Source: Conchocele bisecta (Eukaryota; Mollusca; Bivalvia; Lucinida; Thyasiridae). From it: DNA of 64,000 nt. The notes below the pieces were generated by a model. The model made no database searches. It saw only the letters and a program-made list of their open reading frames with translations, and was not told the DNA's origin. The position numbers and the translations under genes were made by a program. Of this stretch, positions 44,064 through 54,023 are shown one piece after another (position 1 is the first letter of the stretch; each line of letters starts with the position of its first letter). The DNA lies in contig CM055277.1 of NCBI GenBank assembly GCA_029237695.1, positions 44,550,242 to 44,614,241 of the forward strand. Direction: 5' to 3'.

Positions 44064-44996
44064 CCATGATGCATCATCAATTACAATGGGAATTAACAAA
44101 GTTAACTGAATAATATATCCTTTTATATAAAGTAAATATATGAAAGTCGATACATGAGGTAAAACGGTAATTATTAATATTTGGTAGTCATCTTGTTTTA
44201 TACAATTGATGTAAATTTTTGTTAAATGACATAGTATATTATCTAAAAACGAGTGTGCGTATCCTGAAAATAGTGTTTTAAACATCATATTATTATAACT
44301 GAACATACCAAATATTAATGGGTACAAACATGTGACAAAATATGGAAAGTTCTTGGACAACATTGACATTTAGCAGACATCAGGGTTTAAAGCAAATGAA
44401 TCCTATATCTCATTTACCTCATATAATTGCTCAGACACATTCCTGTGTCCAAAACGCACAGCATATATAGCATTATAAAACAGCGAAAATAGTTGCTAGC
44501 AAAGTTGAGAAAAGCGTGAACATTAATTGAAACATTTTGACATTTGTTGGGCATCTTTGAAATATGCAAATGTCGAATTACCTTGTATAATTTCTCACAT
44601 GAATGATTGTATATGTTCAAAATACAGACTCTAGCAACTTAAAACAATTAAAAATGTCATTTGAGAACATCGAGTTGGAAAATGTGAAAATTTGGCGGCA
44701 ATTTGGATTTATACAAATATCAGATTACCTCGTAACAATTCCATAATGATTGGATATGTTAAAAAAACACAGGCTAAGGCAATTTAAAACGCTTACAATG
44801 TCATTTCAGAGCAATGTGATGTGTGGAGCTAAACTTCCCATTATAAAATAGTGGGTGGGGTAATATTAGCAACATTTTTCGAAATTTGACAAATTTGTTG
44901 GAAAAAAAAGGTACCGGTACATGTTTTACTTGTTTTCGCTTAATGTTTTTGTATGTCTGAAATCATAAACACTCTAAACCGCTTTCATTTACTCAT
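44064..44996. other. Intron between P2X exons 3 and 4; no gene
   Basis: AT-rich sequence. Three diverged direct repeats of about 140 bp ('cataattgctcagacacatt', 'gcaacttaaaacaatta' type) lie between 44385 and 44830. Confidence 0.45.
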
Positions 44997-45739
44997 CTAC
45001 TGTCTGTTCCACGTATCTACTGTCTGTTCCACGTATCTACTGTCTGTTCCACGTACCTACTGTCTGTTCAAATACTACTGTCTGTTCCACGTATCTACTG
45101 TCTTCTGTTCCACTACCTACTGTGTTCATATATGTTCCACGTATCTACGTGTTCCAGTACTGTCTGTTCCACGTACCTACTGTCTGTTCCACGTATCTAC
45201 TGTCTGTTCCACGTATCTACTGTCTGTTCCACGTACCTACTGTCTGTTCCACGTATCTACTGTCTGTTCCACGTACTACTGTCTCCAGTACCTACTGTAT
45301 TCCATATACTGTCTGTTCCACGTATCTACTGTCTGTTCCACGTACTACTGTGTTCCACGTCTACTGTCTGCCACTTACCACGTGTTCCAGTCTACTGTCT
45401 GTTCCACGTATCTACTGTCTGTTCCACGTACCTACTGTCTCCAGTTACTGATCGTTCCGTCCTACTGTCTGTTCCACGTATACTGTCTGTTCCACGTATC
45501 TACTGTGTCTGTTCCACGTACCTACTGTCTGTTCCACATATCTACTGTCTGTTCCACGTACCTACTGTCTGTTCCACGTATCTACTGTCTGTTCCACGTA
45601 CCTACTGTCTGTTCCACGTATCTACTGTCTGTTCCACGTATCTACTGTGTCTGTTCCACGTACCTACTGTCTGTTCCACGTATCTAATGTCTGTTCCACG
45701 TATCTACTGTCTGTTCCACGTATCTACTGTCTGTTCCAC
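44997..45739. repeat. 20 bp minisatellite 'tctactgtctgttccacgta'
   Basis: About 35 units, some missing several bases, alternating ...cgtatc and ...cgtacc. The unit equals TA plus the first 15 bases of the terminal inverted repeat of the MITE that begins at the array's right edge. Long plus-strand frames here are repeat artefacts (CSTYLLSVPR repeated). Confidence 0.95.
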
Positions 45740-46158
45740 GTTTTGCTGCCGACAAACTTTTGGCTATTAAACACATTAAATCTAAAAAATATTTAAAAGT
45801 AAGTACTTTTTTATCAATAACAAAAAAGTCACCCTTCCTAAAAATAATTTTATTGCGAAAAACGATTTACCTATGGGAATTTAACATGGGGAGTCAATTT
45901 CACAAATTTTGGAAATTGACTCCGAAACTTGGCGAGATAGCTTGAAAATGATGTAATTAAGAAAACAAAAGTTAGATTTTGAAAATCGGTTGACAAATAA
46001 CAAAATATTTTAAAATATTTAAAAAAAATCTATTTTTAGCCCCCATGTTTAAAATCGTTTTTTTCGCAATAAAATCAATATTTGATGGAATTTCATGAAA
46101 CAAAAAAATTTGGGGAGAGTTACTTTTTTGTTATTGATGAAAAAGTACTAATTGTAAG
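45725..46158. mobile_element. TA-flanked MITE 'CTGTCTGTTCCACG', fused to minisatellite
   Basis: The left terminus is the last minisatellite unit running into ttttgctgccgacaaacttt. The body is intact to ttattgatgaaaaagtact; the right terminus is lost at the foldback element at 46165. Confidence 0.8.
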
Positions 46159-46164
46159 GATCCA

Positions 46165-46554
46165 GAGCTCCAGATAAGCTGCGTATTTGCCTAAATACCC
46201 AATTAAAATTGCCAAAAAACCCAATTGAAATAAGAAGTAGCGAGTTTCAAAAAGCAATAAAAAAATCGTGGAACCTTTATCATGCTGCAGAAAACAATAA
46301 ACATATAGCATATTTTTCTTATTTTCCATGAAAACACATGTTGGTATTTCATTAGAATTGTCTCCAAGGAGACAATTCTAATGAAATGCCAAGACATGTT
46401 TTCATTTCGAAGCAAACTATTCAATAATTGCGGTCTGTTGATGTGTAAACAGTAGTGTAATTTAATTTTACCCAATTAAACTTTTGAAATACCCAATTGC
46501 TTCAGAAATGATGGAGTAACAATACTCAATTACTAATTCCTGATCTGGCGCCCT
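46165..46554. mobile_element. Foldback element 'ctccagataagc', complete copy
   Basis: Left gagctccagataagctgcgt, right attcctgatctggcgccc. The centre palindrome is ttagaattgtctccaaggag/acaattctaatg. Confidence 0.8.
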
Positions 46555-46679
46555 ACAGGATCTATGCTTTTCGTTAATGGAATTGTTTTTTCTTCAACTC
46601 AGCAGCGAAAATCGTCAACTCGTTGGCGAACCGTGTATACCCTGACCTGCATGCGCAGTTAGATTTGCCTCATCTAAGG

Positions 46680-47405
46680 TGCATGCTCACATGGTTACAA
46701 CAACAACAACAACACTACTAAAACTTCTAGAAGCGCCTCCGATTCAAAGTACGTATTCTTTTATAGTGTCCTTATTATGTAACAGAATTTGATGAAATGT
46801 GGCGCATCAAACGCGTCTTCATGAGCTGCATTCTGTGGTCTCGGCACTTCAGCACATACTTATGTTGTTTTTGCGAAGATTCGAGTTCGGTGTCAGTAAA
46901 CACGGAAATCGATTCTTAGCAAGAACAACAGAAGTTTGGGCCAAAGTACCGAGACCACCAAATACGCATTTGATGCCCCATATTTCATAACAATCAGTTA
47001 CATAATAAGGACACTATGAAATAACATGCCCCATATTTCATAACAATCAGTTACATAATAAGGACACTATGAAATCAGTTACATAATAAGGACACTATGA
47101 AATAACATGCCCCATATTTCATAACAATCAGGGCCCGGTTGTTCAAAACACCAGTTAGCTTAACGGACTGTTAAATCCTTAATGGACTGTTAAATCCTTA
47201 ACTGAATGGTTAAAATCTCTGTTAAAACAGAGATTTTAACCATTCAGTTAAGGATTTAACAGTCCGTTAAGCTAACGGATGTTTTGAGCAACCGGGCCCA
47301 GTTAGATAACAAGGACACTATGAAATAACATGTACTTTGAATCCGAGGTGCTTCTGGAAGTTTCAGTAATTGTTGTTGTTGTTGTAACCGTGTGATCATG
47401 CACCT
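46680..47405. mobile_element. Large inverted-repeat element with (CAA)n/(GTT)n arms
   Basis: Left arm gtgcatgctcacatggttac-(aac)n...attcaaagtacgtatt, right arm complement ending ttgttgttgtaaccgtgtga. It contains repeats of gttacataataaggacacta and a nested palindrome at 47131. Confidence 0.78.
47131..47299. mobile_element. Palindromic MITE 'GGGCCCGGTTGTTCAAAAC'
   Basis: Ends gggcccggttgttcaaaaca and ttttgagcaaccgggccc. The arms meet at aatctctgttaaaacagaga; one arm has an extra ggactgttaaatccttaat unit. Confidence 0.88.
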
Positions 47406-47526
47406 TGTGATCTTCATACGTCTCTGCGCAGTCAGATCTGGGGCTACACTAGTTACATGTACCAACTCGATAAGCGTGGTGTTGAAATGGCGAGTTACAT
47501 ACAGCATGTACAGTGACAAAAGTTAC

Positions 47527-47598
47527 CTCTGGACAGAGTCCCAATGTCTGAGTGCCAGTGACAATTAAATTGGTAATCACGAAGAACGCATTATTTTC
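47527..47598 (-). CDS. P2RX: P2X receptor exon 3
   Basis: 72 nt, exactly 24 codons, phase 0 at both ends. It encodes ENNAFFVITNLIVTGTQTLG followed by LCPE. This matches the P2X segment 'ENxxFVMTNxIxTxxQxQGxCPE', and its cysteine is the first of the ten. The acceptor is ctattttcag and the donor GAG|gtaact, both near consensus. A TA-flanked MITE (47710-48148) sits just over 110 bases upstream in the intron. The exon is short and was missed by simple ORF scanning because it contains no methionine. I chose the borders from the splice signals and from in-frame continuity with exons 2 and 4. Confidence 0.95.
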
Positions 47599-47709
47599 CT
47601 GAAAATAGAAGAACAATAAAATACATTTACATTAAAGTAAAATTTATTGCATAAAATAAGTTTTCGATGTGTGTATGAACGTATTAAAAATCATAATACA
47701 CTACACTTA

Positions 47710-48148
47710 CTGTCTATTCCACGTTTTGCTGCCGACAAACTTTTGGCTATTAAACACATTAAATCTAACAAATATTTAAAAGTAAGTACTTTTTTAAAAT
47801 AACAAAAAATATTGATTTTATTGCGAAAAAAAGATTTTCCTATGGGAATTTAACATGGGGGCTAAAAATTGATTTTTTAAAAATATATTTTTTTATTTGT
47901 GGACCGATTTTCAAAATGTAACTTGTTTTCTTAGTTACAACATTTTCAAGCTATCTCGCCAGGTTTCAGAGTCGGGATCAAAAAACGAAAAGTTTTGGAA
48001 ATTGACTCCCCATGTTAAATTTCCATAGGAAATCGTTTTTTCGCAATACAATCAATATTTGATGGAAGTACTTACTTTTAAATATTTTTTTAGATTTAAT
48101 GTGTTTAATGGCCAAAAGTTCGTCGGCAGCAAAACGTGGAACAGACAG
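47710..48148. mobile_element. TA-flanked MITE 'CTGTCTGTTCCACG', complete copy
   Basis: 439 bp. Left ctgtctattccacgttttgc, right gcaaaacgtggaacagacag; TA on both sides. Long AT-rich arms include taaacacattaaatct and its complement. Confidence 0.88.
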
Positions 48149-48379
48149 TAGTGTGATAAGTGTGCAAATGAGCTCACTACAGAAAACGCTAGGTGATCAG
48201 TATAGCGTCAATGCATGATATGCTTATGCAATAATGTAATTATTTATTTGTTGGCCCATTTTCATAAACAACTCAGAAAGCAGTAAACTCGTGTTTATAA
48301 AAGAACATGTAAATGTAAGATCATCATATACGAGACAAGCTATGTAAAGTTGAGGACATTTCTATTCCGCATTTGCTCA

Positions 48380-48615
48380 GTAGCCTATTTCACCAACATT
48401 GCAAAGTATACTTATCTAGCAAAGTATACTTTGAGGGAGTAATCATTTATTTTTCCTGAAATGCATTATTTCATATAGAACTAACGACTGCATATATTTG
48501 ATGATTAAAAGTATGCAGAATTATTATACTGAATGTATTACATTATCACAGCCAAAATGGCTTACGTACGCCAAAGTGCCGACTATATCGCGCTTTCCGC
48601 AAGCGGGCGGGACAA
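48380..48615. mobile_element. MITE 'aaagtatactt', right-truncated, joined to HINE 3' end
   Basis: The left end gtagcctatttcaccaacat is complete to gccaaaatggct; then cgctttccgcaagcgggcgg is a HINE-type 3' hairpin. Confidence 0.65.
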
Positions 48616-48626
48616 AAAACCATGAA

Positions 48627-48960
48627 TATTCAGCCCTGAAATTAGAATAACCTGACATGGTGTCACACTATTCACTTGGCCCCTTCCCCTAAAAGTAATA
48701 GGATTATGAATAATCGTAATACTCATATAAGGGGTATAACCAGATTTAAAGGTATGTAAGGTGTTCGAGCCAAATACCATCCTTAAATATAAGCCGAACG
48801 AACGAATATTCAACTGTCACATACAAGAATACCAATGACGTACGTGAGGGCCAAACCAGTTATCCGGTCGGGATTCCATTAAGGATGAAGCCAATCGTTA
48901 AATTACCCATCGCATGCTCCCACCTGCCACCCACCCGTCTCAGTTGAATACTCCTTGCAT
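48627..48960. repeat. Diverged direct repeat, copy left of P2X exon 2
   Basis: Shares atattcagccctgaaat, cacttggcccctt, gagggccaaacca and ccacccacc, in the same order, with 49812-50100. Family unknown. Confidence 0.6.
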
Positions 48961-49264
48961 TGATGATGTACATGGGTTACCTTGACAATTTACAATAGAC
49001 ACATGATCTGAAAATGGTCTATTTACGTATAATTATAGGTTATTTGATTTGTATGTGGATATATGCACAAGTTCCGCAGTTTCATATATCCACATACAAT
49101 ACATAGTGGTGATTTAGAAGGAACTACTTTAAGATGTGAAGCGTAGTTCCGCCACTGACCAATATGAACTCACGAGACGTCAATATGGAAAAATATTGAC
49201 GTCTTGCGTTGCATTGTGATTCAATGGAAAACGAAAGTATGTGTACAATAATGAATGCATATAC

Positions 49265-49421
49265 CTGTGGCGGAACGACATAATCAGAGACGTCCCATAT
49301 TCTAAAGCCACTGTCGTTCGATATGAGGTTATTCGTCCTGGCCACGCCCTTTAACTTCGTGGTTACCGCCCCTTGTACGTTCTCGAATTCCTGGTAGCCT
49401 TTCTTGAAGATTATCGCATAC
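49265..49421 (-). CDS. P2RX: P2X receptor exon 2 (end of TM1, start of ectodomain)
   Basis: 157 nt: one base completing a codon from the missing exon 1, then 52 codons. The translation begins YAIIFKKGYQEFENVQGAVT, matching the TM1 exit and the family's GYQ motif. It continues with TTKLKGVAR, whose two lysines correspond to the pair that binds ATP phosphates, and ends GFRIWDVSDYVVPPQ, one of the most conserved P2X stretches. The acceptor is a pyrimidine-rich run ending cctaattag, and the donor is CAG|gtatat in phase 0. The join to E3 reads VVPPQ-ENNAFF, as expected. The only extra feature is a short Asn/Ser-rich insertion (NNLISNDS) before GFRIWD. Identification is by family knowledge of conserved residues; the exon borders are inferred from splice signals and phase. 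Confidence 0.95.
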
Positions 49422-49639
49422 CTAATTAGGAGGAAGTACAATACAATATAATACACTACAATGCAATGCAATATGATTTACTAAGCATTTCATCCTTAAA
49501 TATCCAATATTGACTTTTCCATGTTACTTTTTGTATTCCATTACTGAGAAAATACGATGTTTATTTAGCATTGAATAATACTAACATATGCTGTTGGTCG
49601 TTAGGGGCCGGTTCATCTGTATCAACCGTTTCCTCATGT

Positions 49640-49745
49640 TAATTTGTTTGTTTGTTTGTTGGGGTTTAACGGGCTATCAACAGCTAAGGTCATTTAAGGC
49701 CGGGTCAATGGGTTTAGTACCAAGTCCCATATATTACCTGTACAA
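49640..49745. repeat. SINE-like segment '(ttgt)n ggggtttaacg'
   Basis: tttgtttgtttgttggggtt followed by aacgggctatcaacagctaa resembles a conserved module that I recall from molluscan SINEs; the tRNA head is not visible. Confidence 0.35.
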
Positions 49746-49811
49746 GTACATGTACATGTACATATGGAGGGGAAATCCCAAAATCAGAACTGAATATTTA
49801 CAATAAAATAA

Positions 49812-50100
49812 AATATATTCAGCCCTGAAATCAGAATAATCCTGACCTAATGTCGGGCCCTCACCACACCAGAATCACTTGGCCCCTCCCAAAAGCAGTA
49901 GGATCAGTAATAATCTTACTACTTTTTATAATAGGCAATAGCCCAATTCAACTCACAGGTAACACAAGAGCCTAAGATAAAAACGTACCTGAGGGCCAAA
50001 CCAGGCAAATCGTGATTCCTATAAGGGAAACCCCTACCGTTAATTTACGCCTTCACGTTCGTCCAACCAACCACCCACTCATGTTGGTAAATTAATACAA
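49812..50100. repeat. Diverged direct repeat, copy right of P2X exon 2
   Basis: Same module order as 48627-48960 but no exon inside. Confidence 0.6.
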
Positions 50101-50130
50101 TGCTTCATTCCAAATACACAGATACAGAGA

Positions 50131-50685
50131 TCCTACGGGGGACATGGATTTTTATGCCACCGGGTTTCGAAGAAACGGGTGTCATATAGTGTTTGGACCG
50201 TCCGTCCGTCTGTCCGTCCGTCCGCCCGTCCGTCACACTTTTTGGTTAACCACTTTGTCACAGTTTCTCAAATATGCTGCAGGTGGCATCCGCGTTCGAC
50301 AGACGCATTTCTTGTTTTTTATTAATTTGTTCCCACAAAATAACAATTCGTTCCCTCAATTTAACAATTTGATCCCTCGAACTAACAATTAGTTCCCACG
50401 ATATAACAATTAGTTCCCACGATATAACAATTTGTTCCCTCGAATTAACAATTCGTTCCCACAAAATGACAATTCGTTCCCTCAATTTAACTATTTCCCA
50501 CATGTAACAATTTGTTCTTACGAATTAACAATTCGTTCCCGTGCGAATTGTTATTTCGTGGGAATGAATAGTTAAATTGAGGGAAAGAATTGTTAATTCG
50601 TGGGAATGAATTGTTAAATTGAGGGAACGAATTGTTATTTCGTGGAAACGAATTAATACAAAAAAGTTCTACGTCCCCTACGTGT
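50131..50685. mobile_element. Inverted-repeat element with 'aacaattcgttcccac' units, interrupted
   Basis: Left cctacgggggacatggattt, right agttctacgtcccctacgt. About 14 short units, the last ones inverted. It is interrupted near its left end by the HINE-like piece at 50151. Confidence 0.78.
50151..50318 (+). mobile_element. HINE-like element G, copy 1
   Basis: tatgccaccgggtttcgaag...(gtcc)n...gcaggtggcatccgcgttcg, ending acgcatttcttgt, the complement of the acaag start. Other copies: 50872 (inverted), 51098 and 52940 (inverted). Confidence 0.75.
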
Positions 50686-50871
50686 ATTAGGTTATAACTT
50701 GACATCAAGTGTATTAGGTGAAAGTGAATGCAGAAACAGAACAGAAGAACAAAACAGAACATATCTTTATTTTGCAAATCTCAGACCACAACATGCGGTT
50801 CAAGTATGAAGTTGAAGTAACGGACCGAGGTCTATAAATACATTAAATATGCCTAAAAGCATCAATAAATG

Positions 50872-51036
50872 AAAAAACAAGAACTTCGTCTGTCGAACGT
50901 GGATGCCACCTGCAGCATATTTGAAAAACTGTGACAAAGTGGTTAACCGAAAAGTGTAACGGACGGACGACGGAGGACAGACGGACGGTCCAAACACTAT
51001 ATGCCACCCATTTCTTCGAAACCCGGTGGCATAAAA
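50872..51036 (-). mobile_element. HINE-like element G, copy 2
   Basis: Inverted copy: caagaacttcgtctgtcgaa...(gacg)n...cgaaacccggtggcata. Confidence 0.75.
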
Positions 51037-51096
51037 AAAGCTGATTTTTGTTTTACTCCCTCCATATAGACTCCATAAAACACATTTTTAGCTTTT

Positions 51097-51178
51097 TATG
51101 CCACCGGGTTTCAAAGAAACGGGTGGCATATAGTGTTTGGACCGTCCGTCTGTCCGTCTGTCCGTCCGTCACACTTTT
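51097..51178 (+). mobile_element. HINE-like element G, truncated copy 3
   Basis: tatgccaccgggtttcaaag to the (gtcc)n tract, then cut at cacacttttcg by a TTAA-family fragment. Confidence 0.65.
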
Positions 51179-51342
51179 CGTAACGAGCCGTCTCATCAGG
51201 ATCTGCACTTTTTGCAAGTAATTTCAAAAACACCCCCTTTTCATAAATGGACAAATCTGAAAATCATTTTGTGACCATTGGATTGGTGGGAACATTAGCA
51301 TATCACAGTCCATTCCAGTTGCTTAGGGGTGAAAGGGTTAAT
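51179..51342. mobile_element. TTAA MITE 'gatcctgatgag' family, right half
   Basis: ccgtctcatcaggatctgca...gcttaggggtgaaaggg-TTAA. Confidence 0.65.
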
Positions 51343-51399
51343 AGTTCTAGACAATCCTGAGCAGGAGACTATAAAGCAACTTATATAGCAATATAATTT

Positions 51400-51846
51400 G
51401 ATTTTCTCTGGGATTCAAAGCCTGATACAATTAGCAGAAACATTATTGTTAAAACGTTTGAAGAAGGTGGGCTAAAATGATAGAATTAGAATCGTTCATT
51501 GATGCACTATAAAGGCTACATGGGTCAAACGACTTGCACGAACTGAGAATCACGGAAAATGCAAAGTACATTATTTAAATTGTTTGAAGCCCTTTGGATG
51601 TGTACATATATTTGAAGGAAATGTAAATTAAACAGACGCAAAACATCTGATAAAAAATAAATTTTTGACAGATGTGGTGCAACCTATTTTTTTGCGAGAA
51701 TCCGGAAACAATATAAAACGTAATGGAAGAACGTTTTACTACAAGGAATGGGCTAATAAGGAAATTAAATATATAGAACAACTACATGTACATGTATACA
51801 ATTATAGAACTACACCATTCTTTGATTTTACAGAAATAACAAAATA
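51400..51846 (+). pseudogene. L1/Tx1-type LINE ORF2 C-terminal fragment
   Basis: Frames joined across breaks read FLWD, SKPDTISRNIIVKTFEEGGL, then KMIELESFIDALK, ATWVKRLAR, and later FLRESGNNIKRNGRTFYYKE followed by WANKEIKYIEQL. The blocks 'WxSKPdxIkRn...GGLkmvdleSFixALKaxWvkRL' and 'NgrxfyyKxWxxkGIkyI' are typical of the region after the reverse transcriptase in Tx1/L1-like elements. Two stops and at least three frame changes show that it is dead. It lies antisense to the P2X gene, beyond exon 2 in the direction of the missing exon 1. Confidence 0.75.
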
Positions 51847-52084
51847 AATAATATTATTAATAACGATTACCTATATAAAATACTTCAAACTGATTTCGTG
51901 CCTTCCTCAATACTGGAGAACACAAATTAAAACTGAATAAACACGGGAAACACAAATATACTATTAATATAACAAATAACAAGAGTTGTCAGAAGACAAC
52001 GAAGCTCGCCTGTTGGCAGCCTTCACTCAAACTTGGCACAGTTGTGTAAAAAAACGCATGAATATTATATAACTTGACCTTGGG

Positions 52085-52591
52085 TTAAAGGTACATGCCC
52101 ACTCAGTAGGCACAACATGTTCTTTATATCAGAGACTTCACCGGAGACATTTTCTGGCAAAATAAACATTCATTCACCATTGCCCACGTATTGATTGGCA
52201 TTATTTTATATCAGAAGTAAATTTCCACACTGATATCAAGGGCGATAACAGTGTTTCCTTAAAATGTTAACGGATACTACTATTTATTCTCTGTATTTAT
52301 TTTTTGATGCGCAATGATCATGTTTTATAATCTGTCGAAAATATTAATTTTTCGGGTGACGCATTTAATTAGTATAAATAATTAAAAAATATCATGCCTC
52401 ATTTGCATATGAAAGTATCCTGATACCACCGCGTGTCACTATCAGTAAAATAAATATTACCAAATGATTATATCTGTATATATAGCGGGCACTCGTAATT
52501 TGTAGAACTAGTGGAACAGTGACACAATTATACACTTATTTTACTCCCATAAAGAACAGTTTGAGCCTACTGAGTGGGCATGTACCTTTAA
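52085..52591. mobile_element. TTAA MITE 'AGGTACATGCCCAC', copy 2, nested
   Basis: TTAA-aggtacatgcccactcag left, ctgagtgggcatgtacct-TTAA right. Removing it and one TTAA gives cttgggttaaggagtgtgcg, matching the empty site at 34320-34340 (cttgggttaaggggtgtgcg). Confidence 0.92.
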
Positions 52592-52939
52592 GGAGTGTGC
52601 GGTGGACCTTGACATTGAGGTCAGTGGTGGAAGGTGGGTCATGGATTTGCTAAAGCATGATATAGCATATTGAGATGAATGCATGTATGAAATATCAATG
52701 CGCTCACTGAAAACAGAAGTAAAACAAAATTTAACCCAGCACGCACTAAGTTGGTGATTTTCTACAGCGTGATAGCTATTCACATGAGGAATGCATGTAT
52801 GAATATGCTAAGTTTGTGACCTTGACCTTGGGAAAAGGGGTGGGGTGGGTGGGTCATGGATTTTCTGTAACACAATAGAGAATCATCAGATGAATGCATG
52901 TATGAAAGACGTTTCCTAGAAACAAACAGAAGTTATAAC

Positions 52940-53092
52940 AAGAAATGCGTCTGTCAAACGCGGATGCCACCTGCAGCATATTTGAGAAACTGTGACAAAT
53001 TGGTTAACCGAAAAGTGTGACGGACGGACAGACGGACGGACGGTCCAAACACTATATGCCACCCGTTTCTTTGAAACCCGGTGGCATAAAAA
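52940..53092 (-). mobile_element. HINE-like element G, copy 4, nested in pearl C
   Basis: acaagaaatgcgtctgtcaa...(gacg)n...gaaacccggtggcataaaaa; the pearl unit resumes at tacatttactccaacgtt. Confidence 0.8.
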
Positions 53093-54023
53093 TACATTTA
53101 CTCCAACGTTAAGGTTATGATGTTGATCTTGGGGAAAGGGGTGGAGGTGGGTCATGGATTTGCTGTAGCACAATAGAGGATCATCAGATGAATGTATGTA
53201 TGAAATATCAAAGCATTCCCTGTAAAGAAACAGAAGTTACACAACATTTACCCCATGACATTTGTGACCTTGACCTTGGGGTAAGGCTTGGGTGATGGGT
53301 CGTGGATTTGCTACAGCATGCTAGATGGTCATCTGAGGAATGCATGTATGAAATATCAAGGCGTTCCATGAAAGGAAACAGAAGTTATAAGACATTTACC
53401 CCAACGTTAAGTTTATGAATGTGCTAAGTATGTGACCTTGACCTTGGGGTAAGGGATGGGAGGTGGGTCATGGATTTGCTATAGCACGATAGAGTGTCAT
53501 CAGATGAATGCATGTATGAAATATCAAGGCATTCCATGAAAGGAAACATATGTTATAAGACATTTACCCCAACGTTAAGTTTATGAATGTGCTAAGTCTG
53601 TGACCTTGACCTTGGGATAAGGGTTGGGTGGTGGGTCATGATTTGCTACAGCATGATAGAGGGTCATCTCAGGAATGCATGTATGAAATATCAAGGCGTT
53701 CCATGAAAGGAAACAGAAGTTATAAGACATTTACCCCAACGTTAAGTTTATGAATGTGCTAAGTATGTGACCTTGACCTTGGGGTAAGGGATGGGTGGTG
53801 GGTCATGGATTTGCTATAGCACGATAGAGTATCATCAGATGAATGCATGTATGAAATATCAAGGCATTCCATGAAAGGAAACAGATGTTATAAGACATTT
53901 ACCCCAACGTTAAGTTTATGAATGTGCTAAGTTTGTGACCTTGACCTTGGGGTAAGGGCTGGGTGGTGGGTCATGGATTTGCTACAGCATGATAGAGGGT
54001 CATCTGAGGAATGCATGTATGAA

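Larger units (their letters stand above)
2588..49421 (-). other. P2RX: P2X receptor gene, visible part (exons 2 to 9/10)
   Basis: P2X receptors are trimeric ATP-gated cation channels of the plasma membrane, each subunit having two membrane segments and a large disulfide-rich ectodomain. Read in order on the minus strand, the exons give about 350 residues with consistent phases (0,0,1,2,2,0,2,0 at successive joins). The ten ectodomain cysteines fall 1 in E3, 2 in E4, 3 in E5, 2 in E7 and 2 in E8. ATP-site elements are present: KLKGVA (E2), DFTVFIK (E6), GYNFR (E8) and RTLFKAF (E9). Visible introns are about 1.7, 6.3, 1.4, 3.4, 9.4, 2.1, 19.8 and 1.8 kb from 5' to 3'. Missing are the first exon (N-terminus, most of TM1), the second half of TM2 and the C-tail, promoter and UTRs. 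The subtype cannot be assigned, because invertebrate P2X genes do not map one-to-one onto vertebrate P2X1-7. Confidence 0.93.
51979..54023. mobile_element. Pearl-like element C, copy 2, left part
   Basis: Starts acaagagttgtcagaagaca. The 168 bp units are as at 34236. It is interrupted by a TTAA MITE (52085-52591), a HINE G copy (52940-53092) and a pearl A copy (54024). Confidence 0.8.

Noticed and set aside
44953..45770. Three long overlapping plus-strand frames (109-244 codons) with CSTYLLSVPR repeats
   Set aside because: They are reading frames through the 20 bp minisatellite; irregular unit lengths switch the frame and no gene context exists.
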